A stretch of DNA of 64,000 nt from Dendrophyllia cribrosa (taxonomy: Eukaryota > Cnidaria > Anthozoa > Scleractinia > Dendrophylliidae), in assembly GCA_024195265.1 (NCBI GenBank), contig JAJLRJ010000010.1:33202176-33266175 (forward strand), written 5' to 3'. Numbering within the stretch: the stretch's first letter is position 1; each line of letters begins with the position of its first letter. The translations under genes and the position numbers were made by a program. The notes under the pieces were generated by a model. It was not told the DNA's origin. It searched no databases and was given only the letters and a program-made list of their open reading frames with translations. Below, one piece after another: positions 1 through 12,449 of the stretch.

Positions 1-2109
1 AAATGCTTAAATAACTAATTGTATTAAAAAATGATTTGAATTCATAATGGTCAAAGGAGGTCTCCTATTGGCTCCTAGTAGAAACAGATAAAAGATCTTC
101 CTTCGTTCTTCCTCTTCCATGCAAAACAGTACGCGTAGTTTACGGTGTATTTAGTCAAAAACGACTATCGCGCAAATTATCGTTAATATTTTATGACAAA
201 CTCAAAACGGTTGGGAATACGTTTATATTCACGCAAAACTTAAAAATATCGGAATTTACTTAATTTACTTGATTTAAATGCAGTCGAATTCAACTACAAT
301 GAAGTTTTAAAAGGCGAATTTGAAGACTATTGCAACATCCATGAAAATAAGGCGGGCCGGCAAACTTAAAATGGAATCACTGTGGGGTATATATTCTATT
401 GACAGTAACAACTCGCTTGTAAATATTGGATGAACCGCCGGGTTTTCGAGTGAATAAATAGTAATTAGAGACCTTGAAACATCGAGAATGCATGTTGATG
501 CGGCATGGGCGTAATGGGACAAATGGATCAACAACAGGAATCCATTGTTTATCTTCTGCTTGTTTTGACGTAACCATGCAAAGCTACAGACATCAAATGG
601 CTAGGAGTCGAATTTAGGGGCGGACCATTAGAATAGTGATGGGGGGGGGGGAGGGGGGGGAGGGGGGGGGGGGGGGGAGAATACAAAAAAAAAAATCATG
701 CAAGAGAAATTGTCAGGAAAAAGAATTCCTGCAAACAAGAAGGCAAAGAAAAAAATTCGCAGCAGAAGGAAAAGTCCTATTGTGGTCTTCATTTAATATA
801 TAAAATTCTGCCAAAGTGCCTATTACAAATATCTCTCTTGGTCCTTAATAGTGTTCGTTGAAGTGTTTTCCTTACACTGCATGAAATTTCCCATGACAAC
901 AGAAGTAAAAGGTGAAGAATTCATATTTTTCAATAGCCGAAAATGTCATTCTGAAATAATCAATATTGCCAGGCACAATAGGTTTCTTGCGGTTTCGAGT
1001 CGCTTCTGATTGGTTGCTGCACAATGGGAAATGTCAAAATCAAATCAAAGTGTTCACGGTTTTTGGATTCGCACAGTAATATCTTGTGATAAGTAGTAGA
1101 AAAGCGCCAAAGGAGAAAAATATCGACTTCTTGTTGCCCTCCGCAATATTCTCGTTGTTTAAATATATAAAGGGACGAGAATATTACTAAATTAACTGGC
1201 ACATTAGAATCAGCCGCTTACGCGAAAAATAAATAATGTTCAGTGACACCTGTTTGTGGGACTAATTAGCTAACTGAAGATAAAAGCCGGGGAACGGTGA
1301 GATAAAAACCATTTTGGTCTATGCATAAACATTAAATTATAATCTGGGCGAGATCCGTCGTATATAAAAATAAAGTAATATATCAATAATTTTGCAAGGC
1401 ATAATCATTGTTCGACAAAAGGAAATTCTGAAAGGAAGCCGCGGTGCTAGCAACATTTTCTACATAGTCGTTGGAATTTACTATCGTGGTGAAGAAAAGT
1501 AGATATCTATGAAAAGCCGTTATGTAATTTACTAAAATCCTAAAGACCTAAAATAAGCCATTTTACAGAATGTCAATACAGTACACAGGGTCCAGAGGAG
1601 CTCTATTTGCAGGTACGCACGTGCGTACGTGCGTACGTGCGTACAGGTAACTACGCCCCTGATTCCCATTCCTAAACATCTCTATTAATTGTTTTACTAC
1701 AAGACGACTATAAAACTAAAATAGTACTACTGTACACAGGGTACAGAGGAGCTCTATTTTATCGTACAAGACGTTATTTTTTTGGAATTGTCGCCGTCTT
1801 GAAAGTTAAACTGATTGCGTTACACAAAATATGTACCGCGGGCCAAATTACTACGGGCTCGGAAGCTGCGAAATCGGTGTACAGTAAAGAATACGGAAAG
1901 GGAGGAAACTGATTTCGGCATATTTTTTCAAATCCCTTTAACTCAGACGAAATTCAATAAAAACGCCTCATTTTAAGTATGTGATCTGTAATTTCCATAT
2001 TCTAATGAAATATCGAAAAAACCCATCCAAAATAGTCGGTAAACCTACATTTGCGGCGACCGAAATTTACGGCTTGAAAGCATCGCTTTCGTTCAATGTG
2101 CACCGCAAC
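1..2109. other. gene-free left edge
   Basis: No exon or conserved protein is visible. There is an impure poly-G run at about 641-677, a short palindromic (gcgtacgt) run near 1613-1644, and a direct repeat with core acagaggagctctatttt or close variants at about 1580 and 1735. All reading frames are short and composition-driven. Confidence 0.6.
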
Positions 2110-2118
2110 ATCTGGTGA

Positions 2119-3296
2119 AAAGGAGGATATTACCATCTTCCCGGCATGCACTGCATGCAAACTATATTATCAAACGGCGGCGACCCGCAAGCAGCTCATT
2201 TTACACAGACACCATTGAGGTTGGAGGTCAGTTCGATGGTCGGAGCGGAAACCTTTCAAAAGAAATCTACGTTAACCTATTTATTCTATTCACCTTTACA
2301 GAATATTTTCCATTTCGGGTTTTCATTACAGTTTGCTTTAAGGCCGCTTAACTTCCCAGACGGGCCGAATCCCGCGATATTAAAGCGTCGCGTGGTAGAC
2401 GCTTGAAATATCGATCTTCACAGATTCATGGAATCAATAAACCGTCTCTCCATTTCAAAACAATACCGGCTTATATTAGAAGAAATATCCGTATATTTGC
2501 TTGCTTTGACTTATTGAACCTAACACTGGTGAACAGAGCCGGTGAAATAATTCCCGCTAACCACTGCTAAAAAAACATGAAAATATAAAACAACAGCTAC
2601 TCACTCAGCACGCGACTGTCCTGCTGTGTTTGTTTACGGTTGTGTTATTTTTAGTTCAAAATCGATCTTCACTTTTCTCGCTTTTTTCTGACTTTTCTAT
2701 GGTACCAGCACTAATTATTCAACTTCATTTCATTTTATATTTTGCTGTGACCAAAATTAAACTCGAATCGGTCCACAGATGTTAATAGATCATCTCACAA
2801 CGACGCGCCACTTGGAGCTTGCCGGATGTAGACACTTTCAATTCAACGCCGATAAAAACAAACAGCCGCCGAAATAGATCACTTTCAACTTCAAAATTTA
2901 GGATGAAATCGTGGAGTCAATTAGGTTTTTGAGAAAGTTTATGCCTTATATGACTGGAATTGGGTATTATTTGGCTTTTGACTCGCCTTTTTTGAATCGA
3001 TCCAACCAATTTAAAATATGCAATACTGATGACTACAAACAGACAAGGACGACAACAGTCAAACTACACCACTATAATTTTTTTCATCGGATCCACTCCA
3101 CTTTAAGAAAAACATTTCCTGGCACATTATTAATAGAGGAATAAGGTAGGTATTGTTTTATTTCCAAGCCTTTACATTAAAGCGAGGAAATCCATGTACA
3201 ACTTTGACTAAAATACGTGCGTTCTTCGGTTCCACCGGAAGTCATTCACACGAATTTTACCCAAAGCACGCTGGGAAGATGGTAATATCCTCCTTT
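2119..3296. mobile_element. 1.18-kb non-autonomous TIR DNA transposon with 9-bp TSD
   Basis: The outer 24 bases at 2119-2142 (starting AAAGGAGGATATTACC) are the exact reverse complement of 3273-3296. The element is flanked on both sides by the 9-mer ATCTGGTGA (2110-2118 and 3297-3305), which is a perfect target-site duplication. TIRs and TSD are seen directly. A 9-bp TSD is typical of Mutator-like elements and also occurs in Merlin-like ones, so superfamily is an inference. The interior (short ORFs at 2115-2406 and 2911-3144) resembles no transposase I recognise, so it is probably a deletion derivative moved in trans. Perfect TIRs and TSD suggest recent insertion. Confidence 0.88.
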
Positions 3297-3305
3297 ATCT
3301 GGTGA

Positions 3306-5405
3306 CGGAAATGACGCCATCAGGTATTGTGTGCATGATCGGAAGTTTTTTCAGTCGTTGTCGCATCCACCGAAGGTTATGATTCGATTGCCCGTGTGCA
3401 GTTTCGCGGAATTTTAAGATGTAAATCTTGAGAAGTCTGCTGAAATTCTTCACAAATTCTACTGTTTTAGTGTAAAATGGGTATTTTACATTTAGCCGTT
3501 TGTTAAGAAGGATTTTGGTGTAGACTGGGTTTTAAAACCTTTCAAAGCCGCGTGCAACGGACCCGGCAACGGACTAGAGGTCAAGTCTGTCGGTTGTGGT
3601 TTTCCGTGGTGTTGCGCTTGTAGTTTTTGACCTCATTTTAGCCTCCCTTTTTGCCTGGCAGTTGGTGTGTTGTTTTCGCCACTAATATTGGCATGTAGAT
3701 TTTTATGTAAGAAAGCCGTTTAAATTTCTTTAACTTTTCTCTCTGAACTACCGGACATGACAATCTGAAATTATCTGTTGGCGTGAATGTCTTTCCTGCT
3801 ATTCGTAATGTCACGCTGGGGGCACGCTGGGCCCAGCTATTTTAGTTTTGTCTTTGCAGGATTTTAATTTTCAGGATCCAAGCTTTATAGCAGAGAGAGC
3901 TGTAGCTTAATAAGCTATTCAACTTGTAGAGAGTTGAAGTTTGTTTCAGTCAAGGTTGTAATTTTAGCTTCCATTCGCTACGCTTTTTAGCTGCGTTTAG
4001 GGCCCATTTTTATTCCGTTGCTAAGTAATGCGGTAGCTATGCAGAGCTAAATCAAGTACAATTTTACTTCCGGTGAAAGTGAGAGGCAGCTTCGCGCGAT
4101 TTTTCTCCCTGGAGTCCGTACAAATTCAAAACTGTCCTAAACAATGCAAAATTTGAAGTTCGTCTCGTTCAACTCCTGAATTCTTGGTTAGTACTTAAAC
4201 TTATTTGAAGCTGGATATTTTTCTCTGGAAAGATTCGTCTTGGACAGTTTTCTGAGCTGATTCAAAACGTAGAAATAAATGAAAGAGTATTAAAGATTTT
4301 GTCACCAAAATTGTCTTGTAAGGATCAACTCATTGAAAGCATAAAATTGTGCCCCCTCCTTTTTATGATGTAGTTGACCACCCCTATAATTTTTGGAATT
4401 TTTTTTCTGAGTACATCCATAGTCTAAGACATGTGCCACATTAATCTATGCACTGAGAGCTGCAAAATAAGCTATAGTTTAGGGGTATACCTAACACATA
4501 AAAATAGTACGACATTATTTAACGTTTTTATTTTTGTGTTTTAAACTCATTTCTGTGAAAGCCATAACTTCTTTCACAAATGCTGATATGATTTATGAAA
4601 TACCCTGATGAATAGTATGTCATACATGGGGGCAGAGTTTGTATTTATCAATTTGGAAAAAAATGACATTTGCCTTAGGGCTTAAAGGGTTATTAAATAA
4701 AGAAATATTAACTACCAACAGGTCACTGAGAACATATTATTATAACGGATGAGTTTGGTACCATAATTTGGTGCCTTATTGTTATAGAGAGACAGTAATG
4801 CATGTTCCTTATTCCCCCAAGACTTCAATATTTCCTGTCTGAAATAAAGGTGTGAGTTCACTGTAATAATATTTTTTACAGAGGCTGTCATTGAAGGGAC
4901 ACAATCCTGCCAAAATATCAAATTTTTTGTGAACCTTAATTTCCATGTTTTATCGTCAAATGCCACCAAATATATAACTAAATTGAATAAGTAGATTCTA
5001 TAGTGCAAAACAGCAGTAGTTTGGTAAAAAAAGTGTAGGAATACAAGGATGGAAGTGGATTACAGTTCATCAATTTTGATTTTGTGACAGGCGATCAAGA
5101 AATCAAAGTTTCCATTTTGATGGAATTTCATGTTTTTTAATCCTTATTTTGTCTTTTTAGTTCATATTTCTTTGCAATTTTCACTTTTGGTTATTTTTTC
5201 TTTTCATTTTAAGATAATAAACCAAGCTTGACGCAAGCTTCTGGCCATAATCATGAAAACACGATATATCAGCCGGACACTGTCCCTGAAGAAGCTGACT
5301 TCACAAGGAAAATAGCCAGTCATAAAACAAAGAATATCTCCCATAATAATATATAGTCTTACGGGCGAATCTTTGCTCGTCATTGTTTACATTTTGCTTC
5401 ATTGG
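3306..5405. other. gene-free intergenic stretch
   Basis: AT-rich DNA with only short ORFs (longest 98 codons, at 4712-5008 on the minus strand). None resembles a known family and no phased splice sites frame them. I see no gene here. Confidence 0.5.
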
Positions 5406-5552
5406 CAGGGACCGCGGAGGGGGAGGGGCTGGTAGGGCCGCGGCCCCACCACTTTTTTGCGCCCCCTCCCCCACTTTTTTTCGATTTTCAATATGAAAAT
5501 ATTATTTTCAATTGTCAGCCCTCCCACTTTTCACCTTGCTCCGCGGTCCCTG
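5406..5552. mobile_element. 147-bp MITE with CAGGGACCGCGGA termini
   Basis: The left end CAGGGACCGCGGA is exactly inverted at the right end (TCCGCGGTCCCTG). Between them lie C/G-rich and AT-rich blocks with no coding potential. The compact size and perfect 13-base terminal inverted repeats mark a MITE. No clear target duplication is seen. Confidence 0.75.
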
Positions 5553-6160
5553 ATTAACATACGAATCTGCATAGAGAAAGCATCATGCTAAATACGAATT
5601 GACTTCAAATGTTGAAAGAGCTTGTTAAACTTAGTAATCTATGCAATTTTCAGCTTTTTTCATGCAATATTTGAGGAAATATCTGCTATCAAAAACTGCA
5701 AAATTGTTGGGTGGCAAAGGCGCTGCGCCATACATTCTTTGTAAAATTGTTGAGTTTTTAATACAGCACTGCATGAAGTGTATCAAGTATATCGGGCTCA
5801 AATTTTCAGAGAAAGCTAATTGTGCTATGCCCTTTCAATATTCAGAGTTGATTTTTTGTAGGTAGGTTAGAAAACGAGTCGCATATGCTAATGAGGCAAA
5901 CATGGTAAACAAAGATTCCCCTATATTGCACACATATCACGTCTTCCATGCTTATTGTCTTTTAGTCATTTTCGAACATTGAGCCATAATAGACGCTTGC
6001 CGGCTAGTAATTTACAACAAAAAGGATTTTACATTTTTAAGAAAGATGTAATATTCAGCCTGTCACAAGCATGGAACAAAGAAAACCTCTGAAGAGAATC
6101 AGGATTTTACATTAATTATTAACACACAGAGTAAAGACAATGATTTAAAATGAAGCATGC

Positions 6161-6166
6161 TTTATT
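6161..6166 (-). terminator. UQCRH polyadenylation signal
   Basis: AATAAA on the minus strand about 200 bases beyond the UQCRH stop codon. It is the first canonical signal in the 3' UTR, so the transcript probably ends just below it. Confidence 0.5.
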
Positions 6167-6366
6167 TATCAAGCACATTACTGTCCAGACAGCTGTAAGT
6201 TATTCCTGGCATTAAAATAAATGGTGTTTCACAAAAAGATGAAAAGAGAAACATTAATCATTGTTCCCAATGTACATTTTCAAAATCTTTACAATCAAGC
6301 TGGAATATGAAGTGTAGGACATCACGGCATCCTTCCAAACTTTCAAGACACTTGCGTGAAGGTTCA

Positions 6367-9258
6367 TCACTTTAGTTTTGAAAACAAATTATGTGCAAGC
6401 TGAAAATAGAAAGAGACAAGATTAACAAAGAAATTAATGCAGAACAAAAACAAAAAGTTTGGAGGACTTCATTCTACAGTACGATGCGCCTTACAGTGAG
6501 CGGCAAAGAAACTTTTTTGCAAGTTTTGTTTACAAGTTTTGTAATTAACTTTACACTCCTGTGATAAACACAAAGCGACAAACGATCAAATGTAATGTTC
6601 TTGCTTCGTGTTTATCACAGAGTGCAAAGTTAGTTACAAAACTTGTAAAAAAAAAAAGTTTGTTGGGTGCCCACAAAAGGCATGTCGCACTGTAATGGCT
6701 ATTCACATACAACCTGTACATCTAAATACCATCTATATGTGACCTTGCAATTTCTACTGTAATATGGTGAGATATGACACAAATTTCCATCAAGCAAAAC
6801 ATCAAAATTACCCTGCGAGCAGTGGATTCTCCTACGCCGAGCTACGCCGAACGAGAGAGAAACCACTGCGAGCATCCGTTTGCTTTTCCATCAAGCATGT
6901 GCAGCCACGTCACGCCCCACGTGATGCATTTGACATTGTTTCACGGGAAAGGTGTAGCGCGTGCCGTTGTTTCGTGGCAAAAATGTCTTCATCACCTTGG
7001 ACGCCATTTTGATTGTTACATAGCAGGCTCACTTAAATGCAGCAGTTACGTGGATAAGTGCATGCGCGAGAGGCTAAACAAGTTTGCAAACTTGTTTTAC
7101 CGGTTCAAAGTTAATTTATTCGTCCATGGCGCTGGACGGCGGCTCGATCAAAGGAACTAACCGATGCTCGCAGTGGTTTCTCTCTCGTTCGGCGTAGCTC
7201 GGCGTAGGAGAATCCACTGCTAGCAGGGTACATCAAAATGAGACTGCTTTTGGGTATTTCTTAGTGTTACAGAAACTATTGTGTTGTGGTGTTGGTATTG
7301 TTTAGTGTTTTGAATCATTGGTGTTATGTCATTTGGTGATCACAGGGCTCAACCTTAACTTTTGTTATCAGTAGGCTCATGGCTAGTAAAATGGTAGTTC
7401 TCACTAGCCAAAGAGCTCTTTCTACTAGCCATAAAAATTTCAGTTAAAGTTACGTAAAATACCTTAGTTTTTTACATTTAGTATCAAATCACACTTACGA
7501 AAGAAAAATGAAAATTTGAGGACGCAAAAAAGCCTCTTATACTGAAGATCGTTGAAACATGCGAACAAGATGGTGTTCACTTGCCATCGAAGTGTGAGAT
7601 AGGAACATTCAGCTCCAGTCTCTAGCTAAGTATGGCTTCGTTGTGGAGCTGTACGTGTTTTGCTTCGTTCTTTTTTCTTTCTGCATAACATTGTGCTACA
7701 ATTGCGTCAGCACTAAATTTATCTTTTGCAGTTGACAAAGAAATTTGCCTCCATAATTTTGGTAGTCAATATGGCTAGTAACTAAGGGAACTTCACTAGC
7801 CAAAACTGAAAATCCAGTGGAATTTGGCAAGTTGACCACCACCAAGGTCGAGCCTGGATCACAACTTCCATGATACCAAGAAACTGCCATATTTTTTACG
7901 TATGTCAAGTTTTCACCAGTTTGACTGCATTGCTACGACAATAATCGTATCAATAACAAAATTCTTGATTGTGATTGGTCATCCACATGCTTATTTCTTA
8001 CATAATTGGCATGTGGTCATGTGGGTGTCCAATTGCAGTTTTCCAATTACAACTTTTTGTAATAATTGGATAGCTGTAATGAAAGAGTTACCAGTAATCA
8101 ATACCTGTGTTATGCGCAAAGGATTCTGGGATCACCAGGGGGAAAACATTGCAAGTCATGAGAAGGAAATGTACGGTGTAAAGTTGTTTCTTCATCAAAA
8201 ACTTCGATTTTGGGAAGAGAATACCACTATTTCGCAGTTATTTTAATTATCAGAAATGGAGTTGAGCAATGTTAATACGTGGAAAGTGTAAGTTTTTGTT
8301 TGAATAAAGGATAAAATCTATAGACTAACACAACTTACACATTTATCATGACACTCTAGGAAATCAAACAACTCCTGGACGCACGTCTCTTCTGTATTTG
8401 ACCTGCTGTTTACTCGCTGATTGCATATCTCCAATTCTTGTTTAAGTTTAGCACATTCTGCATGCTCGGCACATGCTTCTCGTACTTTATCCCCAGGATC
8501 TTCCAACTCCTCTTCATCTTCATCGTCGTCGTCATCACCTCCACCCCCTGGGGACTCCTCATCCTCATCTTCAGGGTCAACGGAATCATCATTCTATGGG
8601 AGGTAAAGGGAAGACAGTCAAGGCCTCTATTAACTTCATAACAGACTCGCCAAGTTTTTTTTAATAGTAATGTTAGATCTCAAGAGTATATGTTGTCTTT
8701 GGCTACAGATCCACACAAGACTGCAAAAGCTTGTACAAGTTCAAAGGTTGACAAACATGTTGGGGCTGTTTACAGTCATTTAGTCCCCAAATTAAACATG
8801 CTTTTAGAATGAGGAATATACATGACATATTCCAGTTTGCTTTTGCACAACACGCTTTTTGAATGAGTAATAATCATATTTGAAGGCGAGTAATATTGAT
8901 CCCTAATCGGCTCAATATAAAGGCAAGAATTCTGTTTAATTATTTTTATAGTTAGCAGCTCAACAGTGATTTAATAATAATACAAAGAAATGTAAAGCCG
9001 TTGTTGCTCTGTCCTGTTTGAATTTAAAACCTAAAGCGTAAAGACTAAGTCTTGCATAAGCTCATAAATATAATTTGCGAATTGCTGGTCACTTGTCTGA
9101 AAATTTCAGACAATCAACAGAGGTATGAATGCCTTCGTGTACCATAGTTTAACACATATTTGGAATTTAATATAACAAAATACATAAATAAAGACAATTT
9201 TAACCTGCTCGACGACAATTTCCTCGCCTAAAAGCGCTTTTTCTTCATCTAAACCCAT
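6367..9258 (-). CDS. UQCRH: Cytochrome b-c1 complex subunit 6 (hinge protein), 3 exons
   Basis: Acidic hinge subunit of mitochondrial complex III, which sits by cytochrome c1 on the intermembrane-space side and helps cytochrome c docking. Exons run high to low: 9205-9258 (MGLDEEKALLGEEIVVEQ), 8339-8593 and 6367-6399. Both introns are GT-AG and phase 0. The joined frame is 113 residues plus stop. Exon 2 starts with an Asp/Glu-rich run with a Gly cluster, then the conserved core VREACAEHAEC, QELEICNQRV, SRSNTEETCVQELFDFLE. The last exon gives LAHNLFSKLK, close to the vertebrate C-terminus. The regularly spaced cysteines fit the family's disulphide-linked helical hairpin, with one extra Cys (LEC). 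It is longer than the roughly 91-residue human protein because of the acidic segment. The 2-kb intron 2 carries MITEs and a dispersed repeat. Identification is secure; the start is the only in-frame ATG ahead of the acidic region. Confidence 0.93.
6475..6694. mobile_element. 220-bp MITE (TACAGT termini) in UQCRH intron 2
   Basis: The imperfect terminal inverted repeat begins TACAGTACGATGCGCCTT and ends AAGGCATGTCGCACTGTA. The interior also folds back: a segment with acaagttttgtaattaac is mirrored by gttagttacaaaacttgt. It lies just upstream of UQCRH exon 3, about 75 bases from the acceptor. Confidence 0.7.
6809..7230. mobile_element. 420-bp MITE with ~68-base inverted arms
   Basis: Arms at about 6811-6880 and 7162-7228 are near-perfect inverted copies (core agtggattctcctacgccga). 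The outer ends TACCCTGC and GCAGGGTA suggest a TA target. The unpaired middle has no coding signal. It lies in UQCRH intron 2. Confidence 0.85.
7575..7860 (-). repeat. dispersed repeat copy, related to 52744-53045
   Basis: The minus strand closely matches the plus strand at 52744-53045, including the segment read as FSVLASEVPLVTSHIDYQNY here and [20 protein letters not shown] there. The shared open frame is a by-product of a repeat family; no start, splice sites or domain support a gene. A partial third piece (ggctagtaaaatgg) lies near 7380-7440. Confidence 0.75.
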
Positions 9259-9873
9259 CTTCGGTCACGAACCGCCGCTACAATAATCTCGTGTAACTTG
9301 CTTAGCGGCCAAGCCTTCCGGTAAATTGGTAGCCACGCCAACTAGCAATGGTTTCTGGGAAAGCAATAAAGTAGGCACGAAATGCGTACAGGACAGCTGG
9401 TGCGAGACTAATTAAAATTCATTTGTTCTTGTATTTTTAAATCCGAGTTACACTTTCAGTGGGGTAGATAGTTATCTTCTTTTTTACTAGCAAATCCTAA
9501 TAAATGTTAAGGTAAAATTTTAAAGTATTTGAAAAGAAGATTACAATGTGCAATTTAGGAGAGAGGAAAGGAAAATAGCGAAACAAAAATTAAACAGTGA
9601 AAAATCAACTGATTTGCTCTGACGTCTGATTTTTAAAGCTGAATTTCAGTCTGTACTGCGCAATCCCGGGGTTTGTTTTCACTTTTTGTATTGAATTTGT
9701 TGATATGTTAAACTTTGGTAATAACATACATGGAGTAGATGGGAGTAAACCGTCAGCCGCCACTTACGGCCGTTGTGTTTACGAATGCTCGATGAGCTGA
9801 AACGTCGGTTTGGGAAAACTTTGGGGTTCTTTTACTTGTTATTATTGTTTGGCAAGGATATCTGACGTTAATA
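9259..9873. other. intergenic, UQCRH upstream region
   Basis: Holds the UQCRH 5' leader and presumably its promoter. No TATA box is obvious. The far end may hold the promoter of the putative plus-strand gene that starts at 9874. Confidence 0.35.
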
Positions 9874-11068
9874 ATGAAGGAAAAGGTAAGTTTGTCCCGT
9901 AATTTTCATTTTCGCTAGTAAACGTTCCTTGTTTGTGAGTCTCACAAACATTGCCGAGCTGAGATTGCGCAGTACGGACTGTAATTCATCTTTAAGGGCT
10001 AGCGTTCGAAACGTCAGCTTTTAAACCAAATTTCCTTTTTCACTCCCCCACCGACGTAGCACCACAGATTCTTCAGAAATTTTAAAATCCCTTTCAGTGA
10101 AAAGACAAGTGAGGTTGCATAAATCATTGATTTTTTGGGCCAATTTCGGGTTCCGGTATCGCCAAATAACTGTTCCACAGTGGAGAAAAATAATCAGTTG
10201 GGCGGGTAGATATATCAGTAAATTTTCAAACGTAACACTGGGAGAGCGCTATCCCTTTCACTCCCAGAGTCAACAATGAAGAGCATGTTATGTAGTTCTA
10301 ACTTTTGAGTCTGTCAACGAAATCCTATGGCGTGACCATTCAAATGAAACCTCTTTAGCAATACTTTTGCGTGGTACCATTTGTTTTTCAATATATTACA
10401 AAATGAAATTTGGGATTTTTCTTCAATTTTGGTGCTTGGCACTCATAGGAGTCTAAGGGTTAATGGGTATCATAAAGAATATAAAGATTAAGTTGACTTT
10501 ATGGTTGATCAGATATGACAGAACTAAAATGAGCTCCCGCTAAAAAGGATACAGATTACGCAAAAGCATTTTAGATCATTTCAGATAAAAGCTAAATACT
10601 TTTTTTAAAAAAGCTTTTTAATATGCTTAAGATTCGAAGGTGTTAGTGTGTTTGTTTGAATTACCTTTTTTTATGTCTTTTCTTTTTTTGAAACTCAAGG
10701 GGTGCAAAGTGGACTTCTCATCCGGGTCCCATAATAGAAACGAAACAAAGACAATTCAAGCAGATGATATCTTTTTGAAAGACTCCAAACAATCTGAAAC
10801 AGCACAGATGGCTATCTTTCAACAAGAAATGTCGGATAAACAAATTGTATCCTTTTCGGATATCAACTTTCCTCCAGCATTCACAATTGTATGGATATCG
10901 CACAAGTGCGATAAAGTTCGCACTTCACGATGTTCTGAAAATTACGACTTCGTGAGAACAACACACCTGGGCAAACTCGAAGTTTTAGTATACACAAGCT
11001 CACTGAAACGATTTCAAATCGTTTGTTGTATATCCTACAGCCTTGCTTTGGACCAAAGTCAAATCTAA
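9874..11068 (+). CDS. hypothetical two-exon gene (tentative)
   Basis: Proposed exon 1 is 9874-9885 (ATG AAG GAA AAG) followed by GTAAGT. Proposed exon 2 is 10700-11068, preceded by a T-rich tract and AAG acceptor. Joined in phase 0 they give 126 residues and a stop, including KDSKQSETAQMAIFQQ and INFPPAFTIVWISHKCDK. There is no signal peptide, membrane segment or domain I recognise. A 142-codon ORF starting at 10640 covers the same frame. The intron would contain PLE debris and a MITE. It could be a small lineage-specific gene, a 5' part of the downstream discoidin gene, or chance. Confidence 0.28.
9988..10080 (+). repeat. Penelope-type terminal repeat remnant
   Basis: Contains gctagcgttcgaaacgtcag followed by a poly-pyrimidine stretch and caccgacgtagcaccacag. 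The reverse of the same motif pair occurs at 13360-13490. The CGAAAC core resembles half of a hammerhead-like motif found in PLE termini. It is degenerate. Confidence 0.45.
10250..10463 (+). mobile_element. single-copy MITE of the 88-bp satellite family
   Basis: Begins near tatccctttcactcccagag and ends near aggagtctaagggttaa, imperfect inverted ends of a TTAA-type element. The centre (gtctgtcaacgaaatcctat and what follows) is the monomer that is amplified at 15.7-16.6 and 53.8-55.4 kb. Confidence 0.75.
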
Positions 11069-12039
11069 CCTTAAGGTAAGTCTTAAGACTTGAGCGAAAA
11101 AATGGCCCTTATGCAGATTTAGAACTAAGACGGAAGGATATCGATCGAACTTAAACTCCCATCAAAAATGTTTGAAGGCAGAATGCTGTATTTATTTTGG
11201 TACGACATGGCTGACTGATTTGACCTTTTCCGTATAGACTGGAGTTCGTATAATTGTTTTCCTATGCAGGAAGAGAAATTGTGTCTGTAAGATTGTGTAA
11301 ACTATGAAAACAACATTTCATTTCAGTTTCAGTGAAAATAACTCGGAGAAAATTTTACTCTCTGATTGTTTTGGATTTAGAATTACGTAGGTCATTTCAG
11401 TGGATGGTTCAAGTGGGGAAGAGTTTTGTTTTTTTAAATAAATTTTCTGTAGTTTCTGATTCGTTCTTGGGTCTAGAAATGTCAAGGTTGAGCCATCTTG
11501 GCCATCATAAGATGCAAAAATGTCTTGAAAAGATAAATATTTATTTCTATCACTCAAATTCAAATGAAAGTTTTTAAAAGCGGCTATCAGTGTCACAATA
11601 TGTACAATTATAGTAAAATCATAGTTAGTCGAGGGACTGGTTATGAAACCTTGCAGACTTCAATGCCGACTAACAATGGAGCTACATCTCTTTGTTTTAC
11701 GATCACATCCTATGACTGATGTATATGAGTAACTTAAATGAAACATTTCTATTGGTTACTGAGTTGGATTGGGCCAGTCAAGGCCGAAAAACGCTACCTA
11801 AAGATGGTAGGTTAAAGTATTGACCATTATGCTTCACGCGTCTCTGAACAATAGAAGCCTCGCTCCTGTGCAAAACAAAACAATAACAGAGGCGCGTGTA
11901 GCATAATGGACAATACTTGGCTTTTAAAGGCGAACCTGCGGTATAAAAGGGCAAAGCCCCACGCCGAATCTAATGCAAATGTGCAAGAACAATACATTTT
12001 GCTCATTTGCTTGAGTTGGACATCCAGCCGCGTTTGGCT
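11069..12039. other. gene-free stretch
   Basis: Overlapping short ORFs on both strands at 11318-11596 have no family resemblance. Nothing else is recognised. Confidence 0.4.
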
Positions 12040-12332
12040 TTAAGTCTTCACAGGCTCACAACTGTCAGAGCGTATAACGCGGTTTCGGTAGCATGAAGCG
12101 ATTGAGATAATTACCACTCCCCCCTGGATGGGATGCTAGACTATCGCAAGGTTAACCCCCAGCATTATGTCGCCGGTACCCATTTTTACACCTGGTTGGA
12201 GAGAGACAATGTGGAGCAAAGTTTCTTGTCTAAGGAAACAACACGACGGCAGAGACCAGGCGCGAACCATCGCCCTTTGTTTGAGAGTTTGAGAGTTCGA
12301 CGCGCTAACCACTAGACCACCGCGCCTCCACC
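12040..12332 (-). mobile_element. tRNA-derived SINE (copy A)
   Basis: Read on the minus strand, the head contains a tRNA-like A box (TGGTCTAGTGGTTAGCGCG) and B box (GGTTCGCGCC) within about 70 bases of 12332. These form an internal RNA polymerase III promoter. A conserved body follows (tttccttagacaagaaactt; gtaaaaatgggtaccggcga) and the tail reaches about 12040 (atcgcttcatgctaccgaaa). A broken relative lies at 37255-37838. The head will not fold as a true tRNA. Confidence 0.85.
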
Positions 12333-12449
12333 TACCTAAAACATAGAACAAAGAATTTTTTTAGGTTTTATAACCATTGCGCTTTATTAACTATGGTAAA
12401 ACTGAATGTAAAGACTTAACAATTTTCTCTGTTTGTTACGCAGACCAAT

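Noticed and set aside
10318..10466. Conserved non-coding regulatory element shared by several loci
   Set aside because: The shared sequence has MITE termini and is the 88-bp family monomer.
12258..12332. Functional tRNA genes at the SINE heads (also 18060-18124)
   Set aside because: A and B boxes are present but the acceptor and anticodon arms do not pair properly, and SINE bodies follow.
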